Source: Halioglobus sp.
GTDB taxonomy: Bacteria; Pseudomonadota; Gammaproteobacteria; Pseudomonadales; Halieaceae
Direction of reading: 5' to 3'
NCBI GenBank assembly: GCA_020443425.1
Contig: JAGRIE010000005.1
Coordinates: 137,145 to 201,144, forward strand
Length of the DNA: 64,000 bases
The translations under genes were made by a program, and so were the position numbers. The notes beneath the pieces were generated by a model that worked only from the letters and a program-made list of their open reading frames with translations, did not search any database and was not told the DNA's origin. Shown in pieces: positions 48,823-57,623 of this stretch (its first letter is position 1; the number at the start of each line of letters is the position of its first letter).

Positions 48823-49596
48823 TCAGCGGAAGGTCAGCAGCTGCTCCGGTGTCGCACTGAAATCACGCACCACATCGTGGTTGCGCACGGCGCGCTCCAT
48901 CACGCCCTCCGAGTAGGTATAGCAGGCTCCGCGCATATTGGTGTGTTCCAGAGCCGACTGCCCACTGCTGTTGCTCATATCAAAGCGTCGCGAGAGCGCG
49001 ACAAAGAAGCCCTTGCTCAGCAGCAAAGCTGCCTCCCGCTCGTCCCCGTCAAAGGCTTTATTGGCCCATGCGGAGAAACCCTTCAGCATCGGGTTTCCGG
49101 CGAATGCCTGCGGTTTGACAACCGTGGTGCCATCCAGCATCCAACGGTGCACCGACTCACCGTCCAGGAAAACCTCCGCCCGGGCCGGACTGCTATCAGC
49201 CGCCTGGTCGTCCACTTCGACGTCATAGATACGCTCTGCATCATCCCTGCGGGCATGCGCCAGTGCCAACAGCGCCAGATCCAACCAGTGCGTGCAGTTG
49301 CCGCGCGGGCGGACGCTGGCCACAACCTCCGGCAGGGGTGCGTCAAGCGCGATACCCACCAGGGCCTGCAGCGGCTTGATCGCCTGGCCGCAGGTACTCA
49401 TGGGCACCCGCAGCGCACTGCCGGACACACCGGTGACAACGCTACCGTCATGCTGCAGCTGCACACGGAAACCGTGGCAATCGTCCTCCAGTTCACCGCA
49501 CACCTGGCCGGCGCTGTTAACGAGGCGGACGCGTCGACGATACACGCCCCCACCATAGTCGGGGTTGGTCGGATAGTTGGACATTTTGATTTTCAT
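48823..49596 (-). CDS. DUF2889 family protein
   Basis: 257 residues. The arrangement (YRRRVRLVNSAGQVCGELEDDCHGF in parts: YRRRVRLVN, GELEDDCHGF), RVQLQHDGSVVTGVSG, RVPMSTCGQAI, and a C/H pair in GNCTHWLDLALLALAHAR matches DUF2889, a family found beside acyl-CoA and aromatic/steroid degradation genes with no known activity. There is no signal peptide or membrane segment. It is divergent from the AMP-binding enzyme and enoyl-CoA hydratase at 49816-52227, which supports a shared catabolic setting. ATG 49584 is an alternative start. Confidence 0.75.
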   Translation of the reverse strand: MKIKMSNYPTNPDYGGGVYRRRVRLVNSAGQVCGELEDDCHGFRVQLQHDGSVVTGVSGSALRVPMSTCGQAIKPLQALVGIALDAPLPEVVASVRPRGNCTHWLDLALLALAHARRDDAERIYDVEVDDQAADSSPARAEVFLDGESVHRWMLDGTTVVKPQAFAGNPMLKGFSAWANKAFDGDEREAALLLSKGFFVALSRRFDMSNSSGQSALEHTNMRGACYTYSEGVMERAVRNHDVVRDFSATPEQLLTFR

Positions 49597-49815
49597 AGCA
49601 CGGGGATACTACCAGTTTTTTCCCGTTCGATTACCTGGAATTTCAACGCCGCGCTTGCGGCCGCAGCGACAAGCGCTGCTGCAGCGGCACCGGCGAGCCC
49701 GGACCAACCCCGCCGTACGGGGCAGACACACCACCGGAACACCACGAGATACTGGCCAATAGTGTCAGTTTGTTAGACAATTCCAGCCGCCTTCATAATA
49801 ACCATCGAGACCACT

Positions 49816-51369
49816 ATGCTTGCTCACCACTACCTTGAATTCTACGCGAGAAATACACCTGACGCGCCCTGCTTCACACATCATGAAGCATCGCTGTCCT
49901 ACAGCGAAGTCAATGCGGCTGCCAACCGGCTGGGCAACGGCTTTCTCGACCTGGGTGTCAGGAAAACACAACGGGTTGCAATTCTCGGGGAGAACAGTAT
50001 CGAGCACTGTCTCTGGTTCATGGCCGCCAGCAAGGTGGGCGCGGTCGCCGTCCCGCTCAACTATAGACTGGCCCCGGCGGAGCTGGCATTTATCATCGAG
50101 GACTCCAACACCCGGGCGCTGCTGGTACTGGACGGCATGGAAGCGGCGCTGGACGCATTGCTGCCCCTGCTGCCTGCCGGTATCGCCGTCATCACGGCCA
50201 ACCAGCCCGACACCCTGCACTGGGAGCAGTGGCTTGACCGCTTCCCCGCGACCAGTCCCGCTGTGGACGTGGACAAAGACGAGCCCTTCCTGCAGCTGTA
50301 CACCAGCGGTACCACCGGCAACCCCAAGGGCGTGGTGAGTTCGCACTTCAATGTGCTGCAGTTGACCATGATGAATATCATCGCCACACCGCAGCGACCG
50401 GATGCCGGCACTGCCGGCATCCTCTGTGCACCGATGTTCCACATCGGCGGAGCGGGATCGATCGTAGCAGGCATTTACAACGGACAGCACACCGTGCTGC
50501 ACCGCGTGTTTGATCCGGTGCAGGTGCTGGATGACATGGAGCGATACCCGGTCACCAGTATTTTCATGGTGCCGGCAATGATCATGGCCGTGTTGCAGGT
50601 ACCCGGCGTCGAGCAGCGCGATTTCAGCCGACTGCAGACGATGTTCTACGGCGCCTCGCCGATTTCAGAAACTGTGCTGCGCCGCGCACTGGAGGTCTTC
50701 AAATGTGAATTCATCCAGATGTACGGCATGACCGAGACCACCGGCACCGTGGCCACCCTGTCGCCCGCTGATCACCGCCGGGCACTGGCGGGCAAACCGG
50801 AACTGCTGCGGTCCTGCGGCCGCCCCTCGGTCGGCGTGGAAATCCGCATCGTGGATCCCGCGGGCAATGACGTGGCGACTGGAGAGGTGGGTGAGATCCA
50901 CGTGAAATCCGAAACCAATATGCTCCACTACTACAACCTGCCGCAAGCCACTGCAGACAACCTCACCGATGGCTGGCTGCACACCGGCGATGCGGGCTAC
51001 CTCGACGACGAGGGTTATCTCTACCTCAAGGACCGTATCAAGGACATGGTGGTCAGCGGCGGGGAGAACATCTACCCGGTGGAAGTCGAGAACACCCTGG
51101 CCAAGCTCGAAGCGGTGGCGGATGTCGCTGTGATCGGCGTGCCCCATGAGAAATACGGTGAGGCCCTGCTCGCCTTTGTCGTCACCAGACCGGGGATGAC
51201 ACTGGTGGTAGAGGAGATGGTTGAATTCTGCCGGGACAAGATCGCTGGTTACAAGATACCCCGGCAGTTGGAGATAATCGACGCACTGCCGCGCAACCCC
51301 TCGGGCAAGATTCTGAAGAAAGTCCTGCGCCAACCCTACTGGGAAAACCGCGACAGGGACATCGGCTGA
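49816..51369 (+). CDS. AMP-dependent acyl-CoA synthetase (long-chain/steroid-side-chain type)
   Basis: 517 residues, shorter than classic FadD. It activates a carboxylic acid to its CoA thioester. ANL motifs are intact: LYTSGTTGNPKGVVSSH (about residue 160), YGMTETTGTV (about 300), WLHTGDAGYLDDEGYLYLKD (about 390), the hinge and SGGENIYPVEVE, and the catalytic Lys in NPSGKILKKVLR. This form is common for FadD3/FadD17-like and CaiC-like ligases. The downstream enoyl-CoA hydratase begins 33 bases later, so the two probably act in sequence on the same acyl-CoA. Confidence 0.88.
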   Translation: MLAHHYLEFYARNTPDAPCFTHHEASLSYSEVNAAANRLGNGFLDLGVRKTQRVAILGENSIEHCLWFMAASKVGAVAVPLNYRLAPAELAFIIEDSNTRALLVLDGMEAALDALLPLLPAGIAVITANQPDTLHWEQWLDRFPATSPAVDVDKDEPFLQLYTSGTTGNPKGVVSSHFNVLQLTMMNIIATPQRPDAGTAGILCAPMFHIGGAGSIVAGIYNGQHTVLHRVFDPVQVLDDMERYPVTSIFMVPAMIMAVLQVPGVEQRDFSRLQTMFYGASPISETVLRRALEVFKCEFIQMYGMTETTGTVATLSPADHRRALAGKPELLRSCGRPSVGVEIRIVDPAGNDVATGEVGEIHVKSETNMLHYYNLPQATADNLTDGWLHTGDAGYLDDEGYLYLKDRIKDMVVSGGENIYPVEVENTLAKLEAVADVAVIGVPHEKYGEALLAFVVTRPGMTLVVEEMVEFCRDKIAGYKIPRQLEIIDALPRNPSGKILKKVLRQPYWENRDRDIG

Positions 51370-51402
51370 CACCAGCCAGCACATTACCAGGAGACGACAA
51401 CC

Positions 51403-52227
51403 ATGCCGGGCACTCGCGCCGATCAATTCGAAACACTGTTGCTGGAAGAGCGCGGCCCGGTGGACTGGCTGACGCTGAACCGCCCCGACTCGCTGAACGC
51501 CCTGAACCCGACCATGGTGTCGGAGCTCAGGTCCTATTTCCGCGATCTCGCAGACCGTCAGGACCGCCGCATCGTGGTGCTGAAGGCGGCCGGGCGCGCG
51601 TTCTGCGCCGGCCTCGACCTCAAGGCGGTCGACAGGCCCGAGGAATCGCTGGCGCTGGGCAGCGTGCAGGCGGGCCTGGTGTCACAGCGCAATATCGCAG
51701 AGATCTACCTCGCCATGCGCCGCTGCCCCCAGCCGATTATCGCGCTGATCAACGGCGCCGCCTGCGGCGGAGGGTTCTCGCTGGCCATGGCATCGGATAT
51801 ACGTATTGCGGATACCACTGCGAGGATGAACTGCGCCTATATCCGCATCGGCCTCGGCGGCTGTGACATGGGCTCCTCCTATTTCCTGCCCCGGCTGGTG
51901 GGCGCGTCGCTGGCGTCGGAGCTGATTCTCACCGGCAAGTTCATCGATGCCGAACGGGCACTGTCCGTGGGACTGGTCTCCCGGCTTGCCGAGCCCGGGC
52001 AACTGGAGGCCTCCGCTGAAGAGGACATTCAACTGATGCTGGGTAACTCACCACTGGGCCTGCGACTGTCGAAGGAAGCGCTGAATATCAATATCGATAT
52101 CGGCAGTCTCGAGGCGGCGATTGCACTGGAGGACCGCAACCAGATTCTCTGCTCGCAGACCGCCGACACCCAGGAGGGGATGGCCGCCTTCATACAGCGG
52201 CGCACACCCGTGTACCGCGACGCCTGA
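51403..52227 (+). CDS. Enoyl-CoA hydratase/isomerase family protein
   Basis: 274 residues. The crotonase oxyanion-hole pieces are AGRAFCAGLDLKAV (about residue 65) and LINGAACGGGFSLAMASDIRIA (in part: INGAACGGGFSLA, ASDIRIAD). The position of the second catalytic acid holds GLGGCDMGSSYFLPRLVG, with Asp where hydratases normally have Glu, a feature of dienoyl-CoA isomerases and some specialised members, so simple beta-oxidation hydratase activity should not be assumed. It follows the acyl-CoA synthetase on the same strand. Confidence 0.87.
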   Translation: MPGTRADQFETLLLEERGPVDWLTLNRPDSLNALNPTMVSELRSYFRDLADRQDRRIVVLKAAGRAFCAGLDLKAVDRPEESLALGSVQAGLVSQRNIAEIYLAMRRCPQPIIALINGAACGGGFSLAMASDIRIADTTARMNCAYIRIGLGGCDMGSSYFLPRLVGASLASELILTGKFIDAERALSVGLVSRLAEPGQLEASAEEDIQLMLGNSPLGLRLSKEALNINIDIGSLEAAIALEDRNQILCSQTADTQEGMAAFIQRRTPVYRDA

Positions 52228-52334
52228 AACCGCACAGACGGGAGCACCGTGTGACACCATTGAGACCTGCGCACTGGAGGCAGTGGCAGGACCGGGCCTC
52301 AGAAAAACTGCGCCCTGATCGCGCGCAAAAAAAA

Positions 52335-52355
52335 GGGCGCCTGTTGAGGGCGCCC
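52335..52355 (-). terminator. Intrinsic terminator of the sulfatase gene
   Basis: On the minus strand, GGGCGCCC (52355-52348), a 6-base loop and GGCGCCC (52341-52335) form a stem followed by eight T (52334-52327). It lies about 40 bases beyond the sulfatase stop; read on the plus strand it could also slow the enoyl-CoA hydratase transcript. Confidence 0.85.
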
Positions 52356-52395
52356 GTTGCGGCACTACGTGCTCACGTTGCTACCATCCACCCGC

Positions 52396-54099
52396 TTACT
52401 GACCCGCGTGGCTGATGTGTGAGGCTTCCTGCATCGCGTGGATGATATTATCCAGATTATAGCTGGCCGGGACCTGCAGGGACGGGAAGGTCCTGTAAGT
52501 CTCGAGTTCCTTCAGCCACAGCAACTGCCCGATGGGCAGCAGGTTCCAGTCGTAGATAAACGCAGTGCTCGGAGCGGCCAGTGCGCCACCGTAACCCAGC
52601 AGGGTGCCTTCAGCCGACGCGACTGATCGCTCGAAGGGGTCGCGCTTGAGGTTGTTGATCTGCGTCCAGTGATAGGTGACCGGGCCATTGAACGACTCCA
52701 GCGCATTGGACGACACCATGGTGTAGTAGAACTTCCAGTTCTTGTAGCGCACCGCTGAAGGTTTGGCGCCCGTGTAGTAGAAGAAGGTATCGCGGGCGGA
52801 ATCGCCCTTGCCTTCAAGGTATTGGCGCTGGTCGACACCATCGAGCGTTGTCTTGACGATGCCCGGGTACTTGCCGGCCTCGACCTGCTTTTTCAGGCTG
52901 TCACCCGAAGGCCCGCCGGCGATATTGACAAGGGTGGGCACCCAGTCCAGTGACGAGAATATCTGGTCCGGGTTCGTACCCGCCTTGATATGCCCCGGCC
53001 AGCGAACCACCATTGGTGCCCGCATGCCGCCTTCCCAGGTGGTCAGCTTGCCGCCCCTGAAAGGCGTAATGCCGCCATCAGGATAGCTGAGCCCCTCCGC
53101 GCCATTGTCGGTGGTGAAGACAACCAGGGTGTTGTCCAGCTCACCCATATCCTCCAGCTTTTTCAGCACGTAGCCGATGTTATCGTCCATCTGCTTCATG
53201 CCGGCTTCGTTGATACCCCAGTCCTTGCCGCCCTTGGCACCCAGCATGTCCTGGTACTTGTCGGAGAGCATGGTGGTGACGTGCATACGCGCCGGGTTGT
53301 ACCAGACGAAGAAGGGCTTGCCGGTTTTCTCGGGATCGTTGCGGTCGAGGAAGTCGATGACTTTAGCGGAAATCTCTTCATCCACCGTCTTGGAGCGCTC
53401 CAGGGTCAGCGGCCCCTCGTCCTTGCAACTCTGGTTCGCCTCGGTGCCGTCGCTGGACGTGCAGTGAATAACCGGACGCGGCGGAGTCATGCAAAGCCCG
53501 TCTTTGGGATCGATGGCGCCGGGAACCTCGGGGAGCCCCTTAACCGGTGTATTGGTACAGGGTGGGACAATAGTCTGCGCGGTCGGCGAACTGTTGATAT
53601 CCGGGAAGCTCACCCCTTGCATGGCGTCGAGGTGGTACAGGTAGCCCCAGAACTCCTGGAAGCCGTGCGCAGTGGGCAGTGATGCCGATGTATCACCCAG
53701 GTGATTCTTGCCGAATTCACCGGTGTTGTAACCGAGATCCAGCAGGAACTTGGCCAGCGCGGGCGTGCCCGGCAACAGCGAACTGGTAGCACCCGGAAGC
53801 TGCGGCATCACCATGCCCGCTCGCAACGGATGCATGCCGGTGAAAAAGGCCGTGCGACCGGCGGTGCAGCTTTGCTCCGCGTAATAGGTCATGAACCTCG
53901 CACCCTCATTGGCAATGCGGTCGATATTCGGAGTTTCACCGACCATCAAGCCCTGGTGATAGGCCCCCACGTTCATGATGCCAATATCGTCACCCATGAT
54001 GAACAGGATATTGGGTTTCTCTGCTGCGGCCTGCGCCACCATCGGCAGTGCCGCGGCCAGCCCGAGACCGACCAGCAGTCCCTTCAAGCGATATTTCAT
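52396..54099 (-). CDS. Arylsulfatase, Cys-type, exported
   Basis: 567 residues. A Sec signal (LLVGLGLAAALPMVAQA) leads to the sulfatase core: PNILFIMGDDIGIMNVGAYH with the calcium Asp pair, and CTAGRTAFFTG (about residue 78), the C-x-A-x-R motif whose Cys must be converted to formylglycine. Later motifs KPFFVWYNPARMH, TDNGAEG and the conserved Lys/His around FRGGKLTTWEGGMRAPMVVRW are present. The C-terminus is extended relative to small sulfatases. No formylglycine-generating enzyme is in the window, so activation must be supplied from elsewhere. The divergent LysR gene is a probable regulator. Confidence 0.93.
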   Translation of the reverse strand: MKYRLKGLLVGLGLAAALPMVAQAAAEKPNILFIMGDDIGIMNVGAYHQGLMVGETPNIDRIANEGARFMTYYAEQSCTAGRTAFFTGMHPLRAGMVMPQLPGATSSLLPGTPALAKFLLDLGYNTGEFGKNHLGDTSASLPTAHGFQEFWGYLYHLDAMQGVSFPDINSSPTAQTIVPPCTNTPVKGLPEVPGAIDPKDGLCMTPPRPVIHCTSSDGTEANQSCKDEGPLTLERSKTVDEEISAKVIDFLDRNDPEKTGKPFFVWYNPARMHVTTMLSDKYQDMLGAKGGKDWGINEAGMKQMDDNIGYVLKKLEDMGELDNTLVVFTTDNGAEGLSYPDGGITPFRGGKLTTWEGGMRAPMVVRWPGHIKAGTNPDQIFSSLDWVPTLVNIAGGPSGDSLKKQVEAGKYPGIVKTTLDGVDQRQYLEGKGDSARDTFFYYTGAKPSAVRYKNWKFYYTMVSSNALESFNGPVTYHWTQINNLKRDPFERSVASAEGTLLGYGGALAAPSTAFIYDWNLLPIGQLLWLKELETYRTFPSLQVPASYNLDNIIHAMQEASHISHAGQ

Positions 54100-54279
54100 A
54101 CTCAGCTCCTACCAGGAAGTAGTGTTTTCGATGCGTCAAATAAGCGCGGCTGCGCTCTCCACGCGCAGCCGGCCGCAACCTGAACGACTCGAGGTCTCTT
54201 TGCACTTCCAGAGCAACTACGCGAGCCAGATGCTAGTGGCATTTCTCAATAAAGGGAAATATATTAGGATGATCGATTT

Positions 54280-54297
54280 AATAACCTTATGGTTATT
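54280..54297. promoter_or_regulatory. Perfect palindrome AATAACC-N4-GGTTATT, probable LysR-family operator
   Basis: AATAACC (54280-54286), TTAT, GGTTATT (54291-54297) lies in the AT-rich gap between the divergent sulfatase and LysR genes, 92 bases before the LysR ATG and 180 before the sulfatase ATG. The dyad length and T-N11-A spacing fit LysR-type binding sites. Confidence 0.6.
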
Positions 54298-54388
54298 TCA
54301 AACCAGAGCTGCCTGACGCACTGTGCGCAGTTGCACATCAAGCATCGGCTGAAACGCCGGCTCCCGAGACAATCAACCGGATTCTGCA

Positions 54389-55339
54389 ATGGTCATAACC
54401 GAAACCCGCCTGACCCACCTGGCCAGCGTCATACGCCACGGTCATTTCGGCCTGTCTGCGGCTTCACTGGGCATCTCCCAACCGGCACTGTCGAAAAGTA
54501 TCCAGGGGCTTGAGGCCGCGCTGGGTGTGAAGCTGCTGGACCGACAGCGCGAACGGGTCGTGCCCACGACTTTCGGCGAGATCGTCATGCAGTACGGCGC
54601 TGAGATGCTGAACAGCCAGAAGGAAATGTTGGCCAACCTGCGCTCTCTGGACGACCTCGATACCGGGCAGGTCAGTGTCCGGTTCGGCCCCTTTCCCAGT
54701 GTCATCTCCGGCTACCCGGCGGCCGGCAGGCTGCTCGCAAACCACCCGAATATAAAATTGTCGCTGGAGATCAGGGATTGGCGCGAAGTGCTGGATGCCG
54801 TGATCGAAAACCGCGTGGACTTTGGCGTCGCTGAACAAAACGAACTGGAAACGGATACGCGATTCCAGTTTGAAGTGCTGGGTACCCATCGCGCCCGCCT
54901 GTTCTGTGACCCTGCGCACCCCATCCTACGCCAGTCACACATCACGCTGGACGATGTCCTGCAGTACCCCTGGGCCAGCCCGCGACTGCCCCCCCGACTC
55001 GGCAGCGTTATCCCGCGAGACTCCTGCCCCGCCGGGAGTATCGATCCGCTGAATGGCGACTTCGTCCCCAGTGTGAAGATAGACCTGCCCATTAACCTGA
55101 GCAGTTTTACCCGCGGCAAATCGGTGCTAGCCCTGGGGTCCCTGGCACTGCTTGAAGAAGAACTGGCGGCGGGCGCAGTCGTTCCCCTTCCCAGCCTCGG
55201 GTTTTACGGCAGGTACGGCCTGCTCAGCCTGAAGACTCACGCCTGCTCCCCCGCCGCGCTTGCGTTCATCGCGGAAATCCGGGCGGTGGAGGCTGAGTTT
55301 GTAGAGCGGGAGGAGAGGCTGGCGGCTATCTATGGCTAG
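54389..55339 (+). CDS. LysR-family transcriptional regulator
   Basis: 316 residues. The N-terminal helix-turn-helix is FGLSAASLGISQPALSKS at about residues 18-36, followed by IQGLEAALGVKLLDRQRE, the linker and a periplasmic-binding-like effector domain. Divergent position from the sulfatase makes that gene the likely target, with the palindrome at 54280 as operator. The effector is unknown; a sulfated or phenolic compound would fit the context but is inference. C-terminal residues EFVEREERLAAIYG look complete. Confidence 0.9.
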   Translation: MVITETRLTHLASVIRHGHFGLSAASLGISQPALSKSIQGLEAALGVKLLDRQRERVVPTTFGEIVMQYGAEMLNSQKEMLANLRSLDDLDTGQVSVRFGPFPSVISGYPAAGRLLANHPNIKLSLEIRDWREVLDAVIENRVDFGVAEQNELETDTRFQFEVLGTHRARLFCDPAHPILRQSHITLDDVLQYPWASPRLPPRLGSVIPRDSCPAGSIDPLNGDFVPSVKIDLPINLSSFTRGKSVLALGSLALLEEELAAGAVVPLPSLGFYGRYGLLSLKTHACSPAALAFIAEIRAVEAEFVEREERLAAIYG

Positions 55340-55559
55340 AAGGGCATGCTTCGGTGTCGCTGAAACCGGCTCTGTCTATCTGTCTGAGACTGAACTGCTG
55401 GCAAATGTGCTCGGCTTCCTGGCACAGCACATCGTCGTACTGCTGGCATGCCATTGGTTCAAGCGGCTGCAGCGCACCTCGCAGCGGAGCCCTGCCGATC
55501 GTCCATCTTCGCAACGGGCGCGATAACGCTGTCATAGTGCGCCGCCAAAGGAGACTGTA

Positions 55560-56420
55560 TTACTCCGGCAACAACCAGACAAAACCCAGTTTGACGCCGC
55601 GCTCCGGGGCGGGAGCATCGCCGTTACGAGTGGCCATCCACAACACCTCGGCTGAAAGATTGAAATGGTGGCCCCGCAGCTGTGTGATCCGCCCTACCTG
55701 GAAACCCAGTGGGATAGTCCAGCCCTGGTCACCTTTCCAGTTGTAATCCCAGGTGAAATCGCCGATACCGATGTACCAGGGGCCCATCAGGTAGTTAACA
55801 ATTGGCTGAAAAGTGAAGTCGCTGACATCGTCGCGATCGCTGTTACCGGCGAATGACCAGCTCTGGGTGATAGTGCCGCCCAGCTGCCAGTTCTCGAACC
55901 CGTAATAGATCAGCGTCGCGGCTGGCCCGAACTGGTACTTACCCGCCCCGAGGTCGCGGTGGTCAGCTGTCGGCAGGGTGAGCGTATACCCCAGTCCAGC
56001 AGTACCCCAGCCCTCATGTTCCGGTATAAAGACATGCTGGATATCGACATCACCCAGCCCTGATTTACCACCCGGAAATCTCAGAAAGGGTACTGAGGGC
56101 CGGATGATCTGAGTCAGCGGGATAACACTGTTGGGCGGGAGAGGAATAACCGGCTCCAGCAGCAACTGCTCTGCGTCGTCACTGCTGTCACTTACCACAC
56201 TGGAGTACAGGTAGGTAAATTGCATCTGCACCAGCGGCGCGGTCGGGTCCCCAGCCTGTGCGGTGAGAGACTCGCTCTGCCGCGCCGCCGTTCCAGCTTG
56301 CGCGGAGGCGGCAACAGGCGACGACGCGCCATTGTCAGGACTGGCGCTGACCGACCCGGATAACACACAGCTTATCGCCAGCAGGATTGCACATCCACAG
56401 CGTTCGGCCTTTTGCTTCAA
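55560..56420 (-). CDS. Predicted outer-membrane beta-barrel protein (neuromedin-U-like/MetA-pathway type)
   Basis: 286 residues from TTG 56420, which has GGAGAGG just upstream. The signal peptide ends near SGSVSASPDN. After a low-complexity Ala/Ser region come alternating aromatic beta strands, many ending in Trp or Tyr (AAGLGYTLTLPTAD-like GTAGLGYTLTLPTADHR, FGPAATLIYYGFENW, WYIGIGDFTWDYNWKG), the pattern of a 10-12-strand outer-membrane barrel found in proteins loosely labelled neuromedin-U-like. The C-terminal strand ends LGFVWLLPE. No transport substrate can be inferred. Convergent with the LysR gene. Confidence 0.7.
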   Translation of the reverse strand: MKQKAERCGCAILLAISCVLSGSVSASPDNGASSPVAASAQAGTAARQSESLTAQAGDPTAPLVQMQFTYLYSSVVSDSSDDAEQLLLEPVIPLPPNSVIPLTQIIRPSVPFLRFPGGKSGLGDVDIQHVFIPEHEGWGTAGLGYTLTLPTADHRDLGAGKYQFGPAATLIYYGFENWQLGGTITQSWSFAGNSDRDDVSDFTFQPIVNYLMGPWYIGIGDFTWDYNWKGDQGWTIPLGFQVGRITQLRGHHFNLSAEVLWMATRNGDAPAPERGVKLGFVWLLPE

Positions 56421-56727
56421 CTCACCTCTCCGGCCCCATCAGCTACCACATAGGTAGTGATCATTGAATGGGGAATATAAACGGCCAGTAAAACAATGTG
56501 AAGGAGCGCGGGACAACCGGGCCTGATATCGCACGGGCAGGCTACCGCGCAGGTATCCTTCCACCAAACTGCACGCTTTTAAAGGGCTGTGACCTACCTG
56601 AACGTCGAATGTTGCCGGTACTGTGCATTAAATCAACATTTACCGATTAATACCTTGAAGATGCACAGTGAAAACCCTAGCATTTTTTCATCCATTCCCT
56701 TTCCAACCGATTTGCTATGGGGCGAGC
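56421..56727. promoter_or_regulatory. Divergent intergenic region with a minus-strand sigma-70 promoter
   Basis: 307 bases without a gene. On the minus strand, TTCACA (56502-56497), a 17-base spacer and TATATT (56479-56474) form a good sigma-70 promoter for the outer-membrane protein. For the plus-strand lipoprotein I see a ribosome-site-like GGGGCGAG before 56728 but no clear -10/-35 pair. Confidence 0.45.
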
Positions 56728-57606
56728 ATGCCTAGAATTCTGTCTATCATCGGCCTGAGCATCCTGCTCTGCGCCTGCCAACCCGCAAACATCAACCAGC
56801 ACATCACCAGCGGCAATGACGATGCAGCCAAGGCGATGCTCAAACAGGGCCAGGGCATCAATCAACTCGACTACGACGGCACCCCTTTGTGCGCCGCCGC
56901 GAGTGCCAATAATGTGCGTATGGCCCAGTACCTGATCGCAAACGGCGCCGATGTCAACTTTGGCAACGAGGACGGCTATCTGTCCAAATCACCCCTGCAC
57001 TCTGCGGCGGGCACAGGTTCTGTGGATGTCGCCACGCTGCTGCTGGCCAATGGCGCCGATACCCATATACGTAACCGCGACAACCTCACGCCACTGGAAA
57101 CCGCACAGGCGGAGGGTCAACTGGCGATGGTTGCGTTACTCAGTGAGTACGAGACCATCAATGCCAGCTGGGATCAGGCCGTAAAACTCAACACCGTCGC
57201 CGGGTATCGACATTTCGTGGCGGCCTATCCGGACACGGCCTACCAGCAGGCGGCCGAGACGAAAATTGCGGAGCTGACCGCCACCGAGGAGAGGCAACAG
57301 CACCTCGAAAACATGGAAGCACAGCTGCCGGCCAGTGTGCGACGCGACAAGTACATGGTGCAACTGTCCCAGGCACTCAAGACGCAGCAATACCAACAGG
57401 CACTGGACATTTTCCCGAAACTGGAAGCCCTACCCATCGCCACTGACCCCTCGCTGAAGTTTTTCTATGGCGAAGCCCTGTTGAAGACCAACCAGCCCGG
57501 ACCCGCGCTGGAGCAACTCTACCAGTACATCAATGAGCAGGGTTCCAGTGCCACCCATTACGCCCGTGCACTGGAGCTGATGAACCAGGCCGAAGCCCAG
57601 CTCTGA
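56728..57606 (+). CDS. Ankyrin-repeat lipoprotein
   Basis: 292 residues from ATG 56728, preceded by GGGGCGAG; the longer open frame starts without a ribosome site. The signal peptide SIIGLSILLCACQPAN carries a lipobox. Two to three ankyrin repeats occupy residues about 30-135 (DDAAKAMLKQGQGIN, NNVRMAQYLIANGADVNF, GSVDVATLLLANGADTHI, DNLTPLETAQAEGQLAMVALL). The second half is alpha-helical and TPR-like (ALKTQQYQQALDIFPKLEAL, YGEALLKTNQPGPALEQLYQY). Both parts bind proteins, so it is probably an envelope scaffold. It ends 17 bases before the next gene and is likely co-transcribed with it. Confidence 0.75.
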   Translation: MPRILSIIGLSILLCACQPANINQHITSGNDDAAKAMLKQGQGINQLDYDGTPLCAAASANNVRMAQYLIANGADVNFGNEDGYLSKSPLHSAAGTGSVDVATLLLANGADTHIRNRDNLTPLETAQAEGQLAMVALLSEYETINASWDQAVKLNTVAGYRHFVAAYPDTAYQQAAETKIAELTATEERQQHLENMEAQLPASVRRDKYMVQLSQALKTQQYQQALDIFPKLEALPIATDPSLKFFYGEALLKTNQPGPALEQLYQYINEQGSSATHYARALELMNQAEAQL

Positions 57607-57623
57607 GTCGCGGAGCGCCCCGT

